A stretch of 44,564 bases of DNA, from assembly GCA_031277885.1 (NCBI GenBank), contig JAITLM010000152.1, positions 1 through 44,564 of the forward strand, given 5' to 3'. How positions within the stretch are numbered: position 1 is the first letter of the stretch; every line of letters begins with the position of its first letter. Below the pieces are notes generated by a model. It was not told where the DNA came from. It searched no databases and saw nothing but the letters and a program-made list of their open reading frames with translations. The position numbers were made by a program, and so were the translations under genes. Source of the stretch: Microbacterium sp. (GTDB lineage: Bacteria; Actinomycetota; Actinomycetes; Actinomycetales; Microbacteriaceae). Below are positions 22,503-31,273 of this stretch, in pieces.

Positions 22503-25169
22503 TCATCCGTCGCCCTCGTCATCCGCGACCCGGATCGCCTCAGCGCTGCGCACCCGCATCGCCGCAGCGGTCGCCAGCAGGACCGCCACCGCGGTGACCG
22601 CGGCGAAGCCCAGCACGGTCGCGACGAGCCATCCCGGAGGCAGGCTCAGCGCGGGCGCCGCCTCTCCGCCGGTGAATCCCCGCAGGTCCAGCGCGCCGAT
22701 CACGAGCCACGACGTCGCGAGGCCCGATGCGACGCCCACGGGCAGCGCCACGACGAGCGCCGGCCCCACCTCCCACCCCACGAGCGGGAGCTCCCTGCGC
22801 CGCGGATAGCCGATCGCGCGCAGCAGCGCGAGCAGGCGGGCGCGCGCGACGGATCCGAGCAGGAGCGTCTGCAGGACGGCGACCGCGAGCAGGACGGCGA
22901 CGATCGCGGCCGCCGCCATCAGGGCGACGCGCAGGGCGGACGACGCGGGATCCGAGGCCGTCTGCGCGATGAGCCGATCTGCGGTCGTCACGGTCGCCTC
23001 GTCGCCGAGACGGGCCGTCAGCGCCTTCCCCACGGTGCTCGGATCGTGCCCCGGCGACACCGTGGCGAAGAGCTTCGTGATCAGCGGCGAGGCGACACCG
23101 ATCCGGTCGATGTTCGCACGGTCGACGATCACCCACTTCTCCGGATTGCCGAACGGCGTGCGCTGCGCGGTGTGCGCGACGACCCGCACGGGGTGGCCGT
23201 TCACCGAGAGACCGTCGCCGAACTGCGCGAGCAGCTGCTCCGAGGCGACGACGGGGATGCTCGAGCCCGTGGTGGCCGAGAGCGACGCGGGCAGCGGCAG
23301 GGCGCCGTCGAATCCGCGCTGCACGCGTGCGAAGGCGTCCCGGTCGACCGCATAGATGCGGACGCGGTCCTTCACTCCCGCCGACGCGCCCTGGCCGATC
23401 TCGTCCGCATCCAGCGTCGCGACCGCCTCCACGCCGGGGATCTTCCTCGCCGCCGCGATCTGCGCGTCCTCGAAGTAGGGCATCGAGACGGCGATGTCGG
23501 CTCCGGTGGCGTCCCGCGCGGTGCGGCCGATCCCGTCCGAGACGGTGGCGGCGAACGAGACCGCGAACACGGCCACCGCGAGGCCGATCACCGCGGCGAG
23601 GGCCGGCGCGGTGCGCAGGGCCGCATCGCGCAGCGCGCGGGCGGGTCCCAGCAGCGCGATCAGTCCGGTGCGGGCGCGCGCCGCCCGCAGGAGCGCCTCC
23701 AACAGGAGCGGCAGCAGCCTCAGGACCACCACGGTGCCGACCGCCCCGATGAGCACCGGCATCGCGAGCAGCACCGGATCCACCCGGAGCGCCTCGCCGC
23801 GGCTCTGCGGGATCACCGCCACGGCGATCGCCAGCACCACCACGACGGCCTCGCCCAGCAGGCGCATCCATGGTCGCCGCCGCTGCGCTGCCCCGTCTCG
23901 ACGCTCCGCCCGGCGCAGGTCCGCCACGACGGTGAACGGGACGGTGCAGGCCGGTACGAGCACGAGCACGGCCGCCACGAGCATCGTCATCGCGTCCGGC
24001 CCGCCCCGGGAGAGCGCCGCGCCCGCGGCGAGGCCGATCGCGGCGCCGAGGAGCCCGAGCAGCAGCCCCTCGCCTCCGAGCACGACACACAGCTGCACCA
24101 GCGACGCCCCCCTGGCGCGGGCGAGCAACGCGGCCCTCCCCCGGCGCAGAGCCAATTGCCGTCCCGCCAGCGCCAGCACGACCGCGGCCACGGCGAGCGG
24201 GCCCACGGCGGCGACGGAGACGACCGCGACGAGCGCGCTGCCTCGCGTGACACCGCGGTCCAGGAGGTCGGCGATCGGGGACGAGAACTGCAGTCCGTTG
24301 TCGAAGAAGTCGCCGCTCGAGCCCACGTGCACCGGGTTCGCCGTGAACAGCCGCAACTGGGTGCTCACCGTCGCCGCGTCGCCCGCGGAGATCCGGCTCA
24401 CGTCGAGGGGGATCCACGCGTAGGTCGTCGACTGCGTGAGCAGGTCGCCCAGGACGCCCGCCTCGTCCGGGGCCATGAAGCCCACCGTCTGCAGGATGGT
24501 GTCGCCCATCGGCGTGTACTGCACCGTCGGTGCGAGGGAGCCCACCAGCATCTGCCAGTCGAGGTCGTCGGCGCCGCGCGGTGCGATCAGGCCGGTGAGC
24601 GTGACAGGGAGCCCCTGCCGGTCGCGCACCTCTCCGATCTTCCAGTCCAGCGCGGCGGCCGCCTTCTCGCTGAGCACGATCTCGATGCCCTCGGCGGGGT
24701 CCGTGACCCGGGGGTACGCGCCGGCCACGAGGCGGCTGCGCTGCTCGAGGCCCGGATCCATGGTCAGCCGCACGACATTGCGCGGTGTCTTCCGATCGCC
24801 CTGCAGGTCGATCCCGCCGAAGTCCCCGAGAACGCGCGGCACGCCCAGCGCGCCCCGCAGAGGTTCGGGCTGGCGATCCCGCTCCGCCCGCAGCACCGCG
24901 AGAGGCTCCGACCAGACGTCCTTCTTCCCGGGACCTCCGCGCTGCATTCCCGCGATCCACGGCTGCGCGGCGGTGAGCGGCCGCCCGATGTCGGGGATGT
25001 CGCGGATCTGATGCTGCACGGTGGCGGTGCGCGCCGCGTCGATGAGCGGCGGGACGAGCCCGCCCGCGAGAGTCAGGGCCGCGATCGCGAGCACGAGGAA
25101 CGCGGACAGCAGCGGTGCCGTGAGCGCGGTGCGCAGCAGCACGGCGGGCACCCCGGGATGGCGCGTCAT
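22503..25169 (-). CDS. FtsX-like ABC transporter permease (large)
   Basis: 888 residues from ATG 25169. It has an N-terminal membrane helix (about 15-35) and a large extracytoplasmic domain containing 'LDWKIGEVRDRQGLPVTLTGLI'. A central bundle of helices begins near residue 340, with 'RRGRAALLARARGASLVQL'. A second extracytoplasmic domain is followed by a final three-helix FtsX block with 'ARARLLALLRAIGYPRRRELPLVGWE'. This duplicated architecture is standard for actinobacterial FtsX-like permeases. ATG overlaps the stop of the upstream permease (ATGA). It works with the second permease and the two ATPases encoded downstream; cargo unknown. Confidence 0.9.
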   Translation of the reverse strand: MTRHPGVPAVLLRTALTAPLLSAFLVLAIAALTLAGGLVPPLIDAARTATVQHQIRDIPDIGRPLTAAQPWIAGMQRGGPGKKDVWSEPLAVLRAERDRQPEPLRGALGVPRVLGDFGGIDLQGDRKTPRNVVRLTMDPGLEQRSRLVAGAYPRVTDPAEGIEIVLSEKAAAALDWKIGEVRDRQGLPVTLTGLIAPRGADDLDWQMLVGSLAPTVQYTPMGDTILQTVGFMAPDEAGVLGDLLTQSTTYAWIPLDVSRISAGDAATVSTQLRLFTANPVHVGSSGDFFDNGLQFSSPIADLLDRGVTRGSALVAVVSVAAVGPLAVAAVVLALAGRQLALRRGRAALLARARGASLVQLCVVLGGEGLLLGLLGAAIGLAAGAALSRGGPDAMTMLVAAVLVLVPACTVPFTVVADLRRAERRDGAAQRRRPWMRLLGEAVVVVLAIAVAVIPQSRGEALRVDPVLLAMPVLIGAVGTVVVLRLLPLLLEALLRAARARTGLIALLGPARALRDAALRTAPALAAVIGLAVAVFAVSFAATVSDGIGRTARDATGADIAVSMPYFEDAQIAAARKIPGVEAVATLDADEIGQGASAGVKDRVRIYAVDRDAFARVQRGFDGALPLPASLSATTGSSIPVVASEQLLAQFGDGLSVNGHPVRVVAHTAQRTPFGNPEKWVIVDRANIDRIGVASPLITKLFATVSPGHDPSTVGKALTARLGDEATVTTADRLIAQTASDPASSALRVALMAAAAIVAVLLAVAVLQTLLLGSVARARLLALLRAIGYPRRRELPLVGWEVGPALVVALPVGVASGLATSWLVIGALDLRGFTGGEAAPALSLPPGWLVATVLGFAAVTAVAVLLATAAAMRVRSAEAIRVADDEGDG

Positions 25170-27520
25170 GATCCGCTCCCCCACATCACGGGCAGGACGA
25201 CGGCCACCACGGCGAATCCCGCGGCCGCACCGCCGAGGAGGCCGAAGAGCGCGACCCCCGTCACCTCGCCCAGCCTGGCGGAGCGCTGGCGGCGGGCGCC
25301 GAGCCCGAGAGCCCGCAGCGCGGTGCGCTCCTCGCTCCGGCGGGAGCGGTCCGCCGCGATGGCGGCGAGGAAGCCGAGCAGACCCAGAAGCGCCGCGGCC
25401 GCGGAGCCGACGGACAGCAGGGTCGTGGCCGTCCCGGTGATCGGGGCGGAGCTGACCGCGGCGGGAGTGAGGATCCGCGTCGGAGTGTTCGCCCTGGTAC
25501 GGAGCTCCGCCGCGACGGCCGAAGGGTCCGTGGTCGCGAGCCACAGCTCATTCGCGGGCAGCCCCTCCGTCCCGGCCGCGACGGCCGTGCGATCGGCGAG
25601 GATCCCCGGTCCGGATCCGATTCCGGCGATCGTCGGGACGATCGCGACGACCTTCGCCTGCAGACGCGTGCTCTCGGGGCGCAGAGTGATCGCGAAAGGC
25701 GTGCCGACCGCGGCGCCGATCCGCTGCGCGAGTGCCGTGGTGATCGCCACGGGGAGAGTCGCCCCGGACCTCCCGGCGATCGCCGACCTGTCCGGGGCGG
25801 GGATCGCCGCGGCGGAGGGATCGGCCGCGAGGAACGCCACGGTGTCCGAGCCGACCTCGGCGTCTCGGCTCAGGACCTCCGCGGCACCCGTGACCGTCGG
25901 CAGCTCCAGGGCCTCCCTCGCAGCGAGCGGCACGGCGCCGTGAGCCGCGACCGACAGCCGCACGTCGAGCCCGAGCGCGGCGCGCACCTGGGCGCGGTCG
26001 ACGGCGGCGGAGAGCGGGACCGCGCCCAGCGCCATGGTCGCGGACCCCGCGGCCAGCGCCAGACACAGGATCGCCACGGCTGTGCTTCCGGCGCGGCGTG
26101 CGATCTGACGCAGCGGCAGCACCGGCATGATCCCCCGCGTGCGGCGCGCCGCACGCTCGGCGACCGCCGCCACCAGCACGGCGATCACCGGCACGAGGAG
26201 CCCGAGGGCGAGAAGCGCCGCGGCGCCGGCGGCGGAGGCCACGGGGTCCGCCGCGCCGCCCGCCGAGATCACGCCGCCCTGCACGAAAAGCTGCCAGAGT
26301 GCGAACGCCGCCAGGGCGGCGACGATCAGCGCCGGCGCCAGCAGCGCCGTGACGATGCCCCGGCCGGCATCCGAGCGGGCGGCCGTCGTCGGGGCGGACG
26401 CGCGTGCCGCCGTGAGGGCGGCAGCACCGGCCGCGATGAGCACGGTGAGCCCCGCGGCCGCGATCGTCGCCAGGCCCGGGACGGCGAGAGGGAGCATCAT
26501 GGCCAGGGCGAAGACGGCGCCCGCGCCGGTTGCCACCGCGGCCTCTCCCGCGGCGCCGGCGGCGATGTCGGTCACCGCGGCGCCTCTCGCGCGGGTCAGG
26601 CGCAGCTCCTCCCGGCGCGCCCCTGCCACGGAGGTGAGGATCACGGCGATCGCGATCGCTCCCAGGGCGACGATGATCGCCGTGGGCACCGCCATCATGC
26701 CGCTCGCTACGCCGACGGCGCGCGTCTGCCGCTCCAGCAGCTCGCCGAGCGCACCGCCGACCGCGGTGCTGGAGCTGCTGTCGGGATCGACCAGGCCGGG
26801 GAGCTGCGGCAGTCGCGCCACCCCGGCGCGATACGCGTCGAGGCTGTCGGCCGTCAGCGCGGCCGGCGCGATGGTCCAGGTCACCGTCGGCGTGGTCCAC
26901 AGCCTCGCCATGTCCCCGCCGGTGATCAGCACGGGCCCTGCGGCGCCGTCGGAGTCGCCGGATGCCACCGCAGAATCGCCCGCCCAGGCCGGTGCGGCGG
27001 GATCCTTCGCCCGCCAGGTCCCGACCACCGAGACCTCGACGTCCCCACCCGACGCATCCGCGCCGAGCCTGATGCGATCGCCGATCCGCCAGCCGCGCTT
27101 CTCCGCCGCGGCCGTCAGCACGGCGGCCTCGCCCTGCCTTGCCGGCCAGGCGCCGTCCACGAGATCACCGCGTTCGGGGATGCCGTCTCCGCCGATCGCC
27201 TGCACCGCGTCGGGGTTGCCCAGGGAGATCTGGCTCACGGCCATGCGGCTCACCGAGACCGGGGCTCCCGCGAAGGCCTTGTCGATCGCCGCGCGGACGG
27301 CACGGTCCTGCACGTCGGGATCCGCCGTGCTCAGCGCGGTCACGGTCGCGGCGCGCGTCGCGGACTCGGCACGCTCCGCCAGCTGCCGCACGCCGTCGTC
27401 CACGAGTCGCCCGGACAGGGCGTCGATCCCGCCGACGCCGAGCACGACGAGTCCTGCGGCGAGCAGGACGAGCAGGAGTCGCGCGGCCTGCTGCCGCGCC
27501 CGCCTCACCGCAAACGTCAT
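25166..27520 (-). CDS. FtsX-like ABC transporter permease
   Basis: 784 residues. An N-terminal helix 'RLLLVLLAAGLVVLGVGGI' is followed by an extracytoplasmic domain with 'KRGWRIGDRIRLGADASGGDVEVSVVGTW'. The mid helices carry the FtsX coupling segment 'ARREELRLTRARGAAVTDI', and the C-terminal block has 'RRSEERTALRALGLGARRQRSARLGE'. First gene of the four-gene ABC operon. GAGG lies 3-4 bases before ATG 27520, a close but usable ribosome site; a TAACGA -10-like sequence is about 50 bases further upstream. It is homologous in layout, not closely in sequence, to the permease that follows. Confidence 0.9.
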   Translation of the reverse strand: MTFAVRRARQQAARLLLVLLAAGLVVLGVGGIDALSGRLVDDGVRQLAERAESATRAATVTALSTADPDVQDRAVRAAIDKAFAGAPVSVSRMAVSQISLGNPDAVQAIGGDGIPERGDLVDGAWPARQGEAAVLTAAAEKRGWRIGDRIRLGADASGGDVEVSVVGTWRAKDPAAPAWAGDSAVASGDSDGAAGPVLITGGDMARLWTTPTVTWTIAPAALTADSLDAYRAGVARLPQLPGLVDPDSSSSTAVGGALGELLERQTRAVGVASGMMAVPTAIIVALGAIAIAVILTSVAGARREELRLTRARGAAVTDIAAGAAGEAAVATGAGAVFALAMMLPLAVPGLATIAAAGLTVLIAAGAAALTAARASAPTTAARSDAGRGIVTALLAPALIVAALAAFALWQLFVQGGVISAGGAADPVASAAGAAALLALGLLVPVIAVLVAAVAERAARRTRGIMPVLPLRQIARRAGSTAVAILCLALAAGSATMALGAVPLSAAVDRAQVRAALGLDVRLSVAAHGAVPLAAREALELPTVTGAAEVLSRDAEVGSDTVAFLAADPSAAAIPAPDRSAIAGRSGATLPVAITTALAQRIGAAVGTPFAITLRPESTRLQAKVVAIVPTIAGIGSGPGILADRTAVAAGTEGLPANELWLATTDPSAVAAELRTRANTPTRILTPAAVSSAPITGTATTLLSVGSAAAALLGLLGFLAAIAADRSRRSEERTALRALGLGARRQRSARLGEVTGVALFGLLGGAAAGFAVVAVVLPVMWGSGS

Positions 27521-27670
27521 CGTCCTCGCCTGTGTCGCCGACCGCTCCGCACGTCAGCGATGGAATCGTTACCGATCCGTACGAAACGCACTTCCCCCAT
27601 CCTGGGGGCACCGGCGCAGCCGCGCAACGTTTTCTTTGCAGCGTCTGTGGATGCGCTTTGAGAGGTCTGC

Positions 27671-28945
27671 TCAGCTGCCGGCGGCCTCGGCAGCGACCGG
27701 GGTCGCCACTCCGTTGGCCGCCGCCGGCAGCCTCCGTTCGAGCGCGATCGCGAGCACGCAGATCAGCACGGAGCCCGCCACCATGGCGACGATGAACCAC
27801 ACCTGGCGCCCCTCGCCGAGCAGCAGTCCGGCCGCGATCGGTCCGGCGATCGCCCCGCCCTGGAACGCGGCCGCGTTGATCGCGTTGTACCGCCCGCGAC
27901 TGCGGTCGGAGGCCAGATCGTTGCAGATCGCGGGGACCGTGGGCTGCAGCATGGTCTCCCCGAAGGCGAAGACCCCCATGAACAGCAGGACGCCGATCGC
28001 TGCCGCGATCGATTCCGGCAGCAGGCCGGTGAGCCCGAGGAGCACCCAGGAGAGTCCCCAGATGAGCGTCATCACCTGCATCACCCTGGTGCGGCGGCGC
28101 CCGGCGATGAGCTTCAGGACGGCGAACTGGAGCAGCACGATGACGGCAGTGTTCACCGCGAAGGCGAACCCGATCACCTGAGTCGAGACCCCCGACACCT
28201 GCCGGGCGAACGCCGGGAAGCCTCCCTCCATCTGCCCGTAGCCGATGAACACCGCGAGGAACGTGAGCAGGGTCAGCCACAGGACGGCCGGTCTGCGCAG
28301 GATCTGCCGGTATCCCTCCGCCTCGGTCTCGTGCTCCGCGGAGGGATCCGCGTGAGTGCGCACATGCCGCAGGGGGCCGAGCAGCAGCGCCATCGGGATG
28401 AGCGAGCTCGCCGCGTCGATGAGGAAGATCGCAGTGAAGGTCTCCGGCCGGTGCACGTCGATGAAGAAACCGCCGATGATCCCGCCCACGCCGATGCCGA
28501 GGTTCACCAGGGCGAAGTTCACGCCGAAGTACTGCTGGCGCACCTCCCCCGCGACGATCGTGGCGATCAGCGCGTTGAAGCCCGGCCAGGAGACCCCGAA
28601 GTTCACGCCGATCAGCACGAGGGCGATGGCGGCGACCGCGGGCGAGGTGGCGAAGGCGAGGAGCGTGCAGCCCGCGATCATCGCCGAGAGGCCGGCCAGC
28701 AGCACGCGCCGCGCGCCATAGCGGTCGATCAGCGTGCCGCCGGGCCCCGTCACGACGAGGCCGGTGATGGCGATGACGCTCATCAGCGCACCGGAGACGC
28801 CCAGGTCGAAGCCGCGGACCTCGTGGAGGTAGATGATCGTGAAGGGCAGGGTCAGGCCGCGTCCGAGCGTCTGGATGGCGACGGTGGACAGCAGCCAGCG
28901 CCCCGTCGTGGGGAGCGCGGCCCAGAAGGTTCTCATTCCGGTCAC
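27671..28945 (-). CDS. MFS transporter, GTG start
   Basis: 424 residues, twelve membrane helices. Motif A is 'GGTLIDRYGARRVLLAGL' after helix 2. 'GVNFGVSWPGFNALIATIV' and 'RSRGRYNAINAAAFQGGAIAGP' place it near the MDR-type drug/sugar efflux branch (YfcJ/MdtH-like). GTG 28945 is used because CAGACT, a weak -10, ends 6 bases before it; the next ATG is three codons inside. It lies 61 bases downstream of the PLP-lyase gene on the same strand and might be cotranscribed, in which case an amino-acid-related export role would fit, but nothing in the sequence proves this. Confidence 0.87.
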   Translation of the reverse strand: MTGMRTFWAALPTTGRWLLSTVAIQTLGRGLTLPFTIIYLHEVRGFDLGVSGALMSVIAITGLVVTGPGGTLIDRYGARRVLLAGLSAMIAGCTLLAFATSPAVAAIALVLIGVNFGVSWPGFNALIATIVAGEVRQQYFGVNFALVNLGIGVGGIIGGFFIDVHRPETFTAIFLIDAASSLIPMALLLGPLRHVRTHADPSAEHETEAEGYRQILRRPAVLWLTLLTFLAVFIGYGQMEGGFPAFARQVSGVSTQVIGFAFAVNTAVIVLLQFAVLKLIAGRRRTRVMQVMTLIWGLSWVLLGLTGLLPESIAAAIGVLLFMGVFAFGETMLQPTVPAICNDLASDRSRGRYNAINAAAFQGGAIAGPIAAGLLLGEGRQVWFIVAMVAGSVLICVLAIALERRLPAAANGVATPVAAEAAGS

Positions 28946-29006
28946 CGCACAAGTCTGCCGGTGACCACGGACATTCCCGTTCCCGCGCGCCCCCCGCGCG
29001 TCTCTC

Positions 29007-30212
29007 TCAGCGCACGGCGACGCCGATCCGCGCGAGAGCCTGCGCGAGGTCGCCGATCAGGTCCTCCGGATCCTCCAGACCGATCGAGAGCCGCACGATG
29101 TCGGCGCCGGGTCGGGCCTCCGCCGCGACCGGCCGGTGGGTGAGGGCCGCGGGATGCTGCACGAGGGAGTCGACGCCGCCGAGCGACACCGCGTGCGTGA
29201 ACAGCCGCACGGATCCGGTCAGGGCCTCGGCGGCCGCGTAGCCGTCCCGCAAGCGCAGGGCGATCATCGCCCCGCCGCCGCGCATCTGCCGCGGGATGAG
29301 GCCGCGCTCGTCACCGATCCCCGGGTAGAACACCTCGGCCACGGCCGGATGCTCCGCGAGCCACGCGACGACGCGCTCCGCCGAGCGCTGCTGCCGTTCC
29401 ATGCGCACCGGGAGCGTCGCGAGGCCGCGGTGCAGCAGGTAGGCGCCGAGCGGGTGCAGCAGCGCGCCCGTGATCGCGCGCACGCGCCGCAGCGCCTGCG
29501 CGGTCTCCTCGGAGCACGCGATGACGCCGGCGATCACGTCGCCGTGTCCGCCGATGTACTTGGTCGCGCTGTGCAGCGACATCCGCGCGCCCAGGTCCAG
29601 CGGATTCTGCAGCAGTGGCGTGGCGAACGTGTTGTCCACGAGCACCGGCACCTCCCCCGCCTGCGCGACGACCGCAGCGATGTCGACCATGTCCAGCGTG
29701 GGGTTGCCCGGAGTCTCGACGACCACGAGGCCGGTGTCGGGGCGCAGGTGCGCGCGCACCTCGTCCTCCGCGCAGAAGGTCGCCTCGGCGCCCAGCAGCC
29801 CCGAGTCGAGCAGGTGATCCGTGCCTCCGTAGAGCGGACGCACCGCCAGGATGTGGCGCTTGCCCATCGCCGTCGTGTGCGACAGGATCGCCGCCGTCAT
29901 CGCCGCCATGCCGCTCGAGAACGCGACCGCGGCCTCGGCGTGCTCGAGCTCGGCGAGGCCCTCCTCGAACCGGGCGACCGTCGGGTTCCACAGCCGGGCG
30001 TACACGTTGCCGCCGTCGGGCAGGGGGTGCCCGCCGGTCGCCATCGACTCGTAGGAGTCGCCGCCGTGCACGATGTCGGGCAGCGGGTTGGTCGAGGAGA
30101 GGTCGATCGGCGCGGCGTGCACGCCGAGGGCGGCGAGGTCGGCCCGGCCGGCGTGCACCGCCACGGTCTCGGGTCGCAAGGGCGCGTCACGCAGGGAATC
30201 GTCGTCGATCAT
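29007..30212 (-). CDS. trans-sulfuration PLP-dependent enzyme (cystathionine/methionine gamma-lyase family)
   Basis: 401 residues from ATG 30212. The PLP-binding Lys is in 'LHSATKYIGGHGDVIAG'. 'YARLWNPTVARFEEGLAELE' and 'FSSGMAAMTAAILSH' are the substrate and cofactor phosphate segments of the Cys/Met metabolism family. 'VVVETPGNPTLDMVDI' and 'VLVDNTFATPLLQNPL' carry the Asp that binds the PLP ring nitrogen. It catalyses gamma-elimination or gamma-replacement on cystathionine, homoserine esters or methionine; the exact reaction cannot be read from sequence. A divergent Lrp-type regulator 113 bases away suggests amino-acid-responsive control. A weak GAAAG lies upstream of the start. Confidence 0.9.
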   Translation of the reverse strand: MIDDDSLRDAPLRPETVAVHAGRADLAALGVHAAPIDLSSTNPLPDIVHGGDSYESMATGGHPLPDGGNVYARLWNPTVARFEEGLAELEHAEAAVAFSSGMAAMTAAILSHTTAMGKRHILAVRPLYGGTDHLLDSGLLGAEATFCAEDEVRAHLRPDTGLVVVETPGNPTLDMVDIAAVVAQAGEVPVLVDNTFATPLLQNPLDLGARMSLHSATKYIGGHGDVIAGVIACSEETAQALRRVRAITGALLHPLGAYLLHRGLATLPVRMERQQRSAERVVAWLAEHPAVAEVFYPGIGDERGLIPRQMRGGGAMIALRLRDGYAAAEALTGSVRLFTHAVSLGGVDSLVQHPAALTHRPVAAEARPGADIVRLSIGLEDPEDLIGDLAQALARIGVAVR

Positions 30213-30253
30213 GCTTTCAGGATCCGTCTGTGCACAGCCGACCGCCAGATCCA

Positions 30254-30299
30254 TTGCTGCAGGGATCCGGATCCGATGCAAGACTTGTTCCACGCGCAA
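30254..30299. promoter_or_regulatory. possible Lrp-type operator region
   Basis: TTG-N9-CAA (30285-30299) and a longer TTGC...GCAA block (30254-30281) around GGATCCGGATCC lie between the divergent lyase and regulator genes. The TTG/CAA spacing fits a 15-bp Lrp-like site; this is only suggestive. Confidence 0.3.
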
Positions 30300-30325
30300 C
30301 ATCCGGACGTCGTGAGGAGCGCATC

Positions 30326-30802
30326 TTGATCGCAGAACAGCCAGGGGTCGACGCCCTCGACCTGCGCATCCTGACCGCGCTCTCCGCGCAGCCCGATGTT
30401 CCGATCAAGCAGCTGGCCGCCGCGCTCGGGATCCCCGCCTCCACGTGCGCCTTCCGGCTCCGCTCGCTGCGCTCGCGCGGGGTGATCCAGGGACTGCGGC
30501 TGCAGCTCGATCCCGCCGCGCTCGGCCGCCCGGTGCAGGCCGTGATCCGGGTGCGGCTCGGCAACCACAGCAAGACCGGCGTGGAGGCGCTGTTCGACGC
30601 GCTCGAGGCGACGGAGGGCGTGCTGCAGGTGTTCCACATCGCGGGCGCCGACGACTTCCTCGTGCATGTCGCGGTCGCCGACGCTGCGGCTCTCCGCGAC
30701 ATCGTGCTCGAGCGCATCACCGTGCACGACGTGGTCCGCGCCACGGAGACGCAGCTCGTGTTCGAGCGCCGGGACGGTGCGGGCGTCGCCGCGCCGCGCT
30801 GA
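30326..30802 (+). CDS. Lrp/AsnC-family transcriptional regulator, TTG start
   Basis: 158 residues. N-terminal helix-turn-helix 'LDLRILTALSAQPDVPIKQLAAALGIPASTCAFRLRSLRSRGVI', then the RAM/ligand-binding domain with 'VFHIAGADDFLVHVAVADAAAL', the family's ADDF/GxxDY turn. TTG 30326 is the start because GAGGAG (30314-30319) stands 6 bases upstream and no ATG or GTG is suitably placed. It is divergent from the PLP lyase, as in BkdR/YbaO-like pairs where the regulator senses an amino acid and controls its degradation. The ligand is unknown. Confidence 0.9.
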   Translation: MIAEQPGVDALDLRILTALSAQPDVPIKQLAAALGIPASTCAFRLRSLRSRGVIQGLRLQLDPAALGRPVQAVIRVRLGNHSKTGVEALFDALEATEGVLQVFHIAGADDFLVHVAVADAAALRDIVLERITVHDVVRATETQLVFERRDGAGVAAPR

Positions 30803-30815
30803 CCCGGCCCGCGGC

Positions 30816-31064
30816 TCACTGATCGTGCCGCGTGTACTTGCCGTGCCGATCGTGCGCGGAATGCGGCGAGGGCTCCGCACCGCCGCCGTGCTCGGCGTCG
30901 GCGTAGGCGCCTTCGTCCTCGGGGTCGGGAGCGCCGCGCTCGGTGCGCGTGTACTGCCCGTGCACGGTGCGCTCGGGCTGGGGCTCCCCGTCGATCTCGG
31001 TGTACGTGCCTTCGAGGCCGTCGCGCGGATCGCCGACGTCCTGCGGGCGCTCTTCCTGGCCCAT
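30816..31064 (-). CDS. small hydrophilic protein with YT-type repeats
   Basis: 82 residues, very rich in Gly, Glu, Asp and Arg, with no membrane helix or signal. A short degenerate repeat recurs: GTYTEIDGE, GQYTRTERG, GAYADAEHG and GKYTRHDQ, each an aromatic Tyr followed by Thr/Ala and charged residues. It is not a shadow frame: ATG 31064 has a strong GGGAGGA ribosome site and the frame is bounded by intergenic DNA. I do not recognise a function; it may be a stress-related or disordered protein. It is convergent with the Lrp gene, 13 bases apart. Confidence 0.7.
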   Translation of the reverse strand: MGQEERPQDVGDPRDGLEGTYTEIDGEPQPERTVHGQYTRTERGAPDPEDEGAYADAEHGGGAEPSPHSAHDRHGKYTRHDQ

Positions 31065-31273
31065 GCTGATCCTCCCATCGGGAGATGGCGCATCTCTCCC
31101 TTCCAGGGTACGTCCGCGGGCTCAGGAAGGCACGGATCCGCACAGGACGGAGAGCCCCCCGTCGGGCATGGCGTCTGTACAACGCCGCTGACGTTCGCCA
31201 CTCTGAAGGAGTGGTGCCGCACCACCGCACGGATCCGGAGCGAACCGTGCGCTCATCGCAGAGAGAGCAGCGC

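Noticed and set aside
23046..25943. 965-codon plus-strand frame opposite the FtsX permeases
   Set aside because: Same reason: it mirrors two well-formed permeases and has no family signature.
27594..27608. CCCCCA-TCC-TGGGGG hairpin as terminator of the MFS gene
   Set aside because: The stem is only 6 bp, lies over 60 bases from the stop and has no T-run on either strand.
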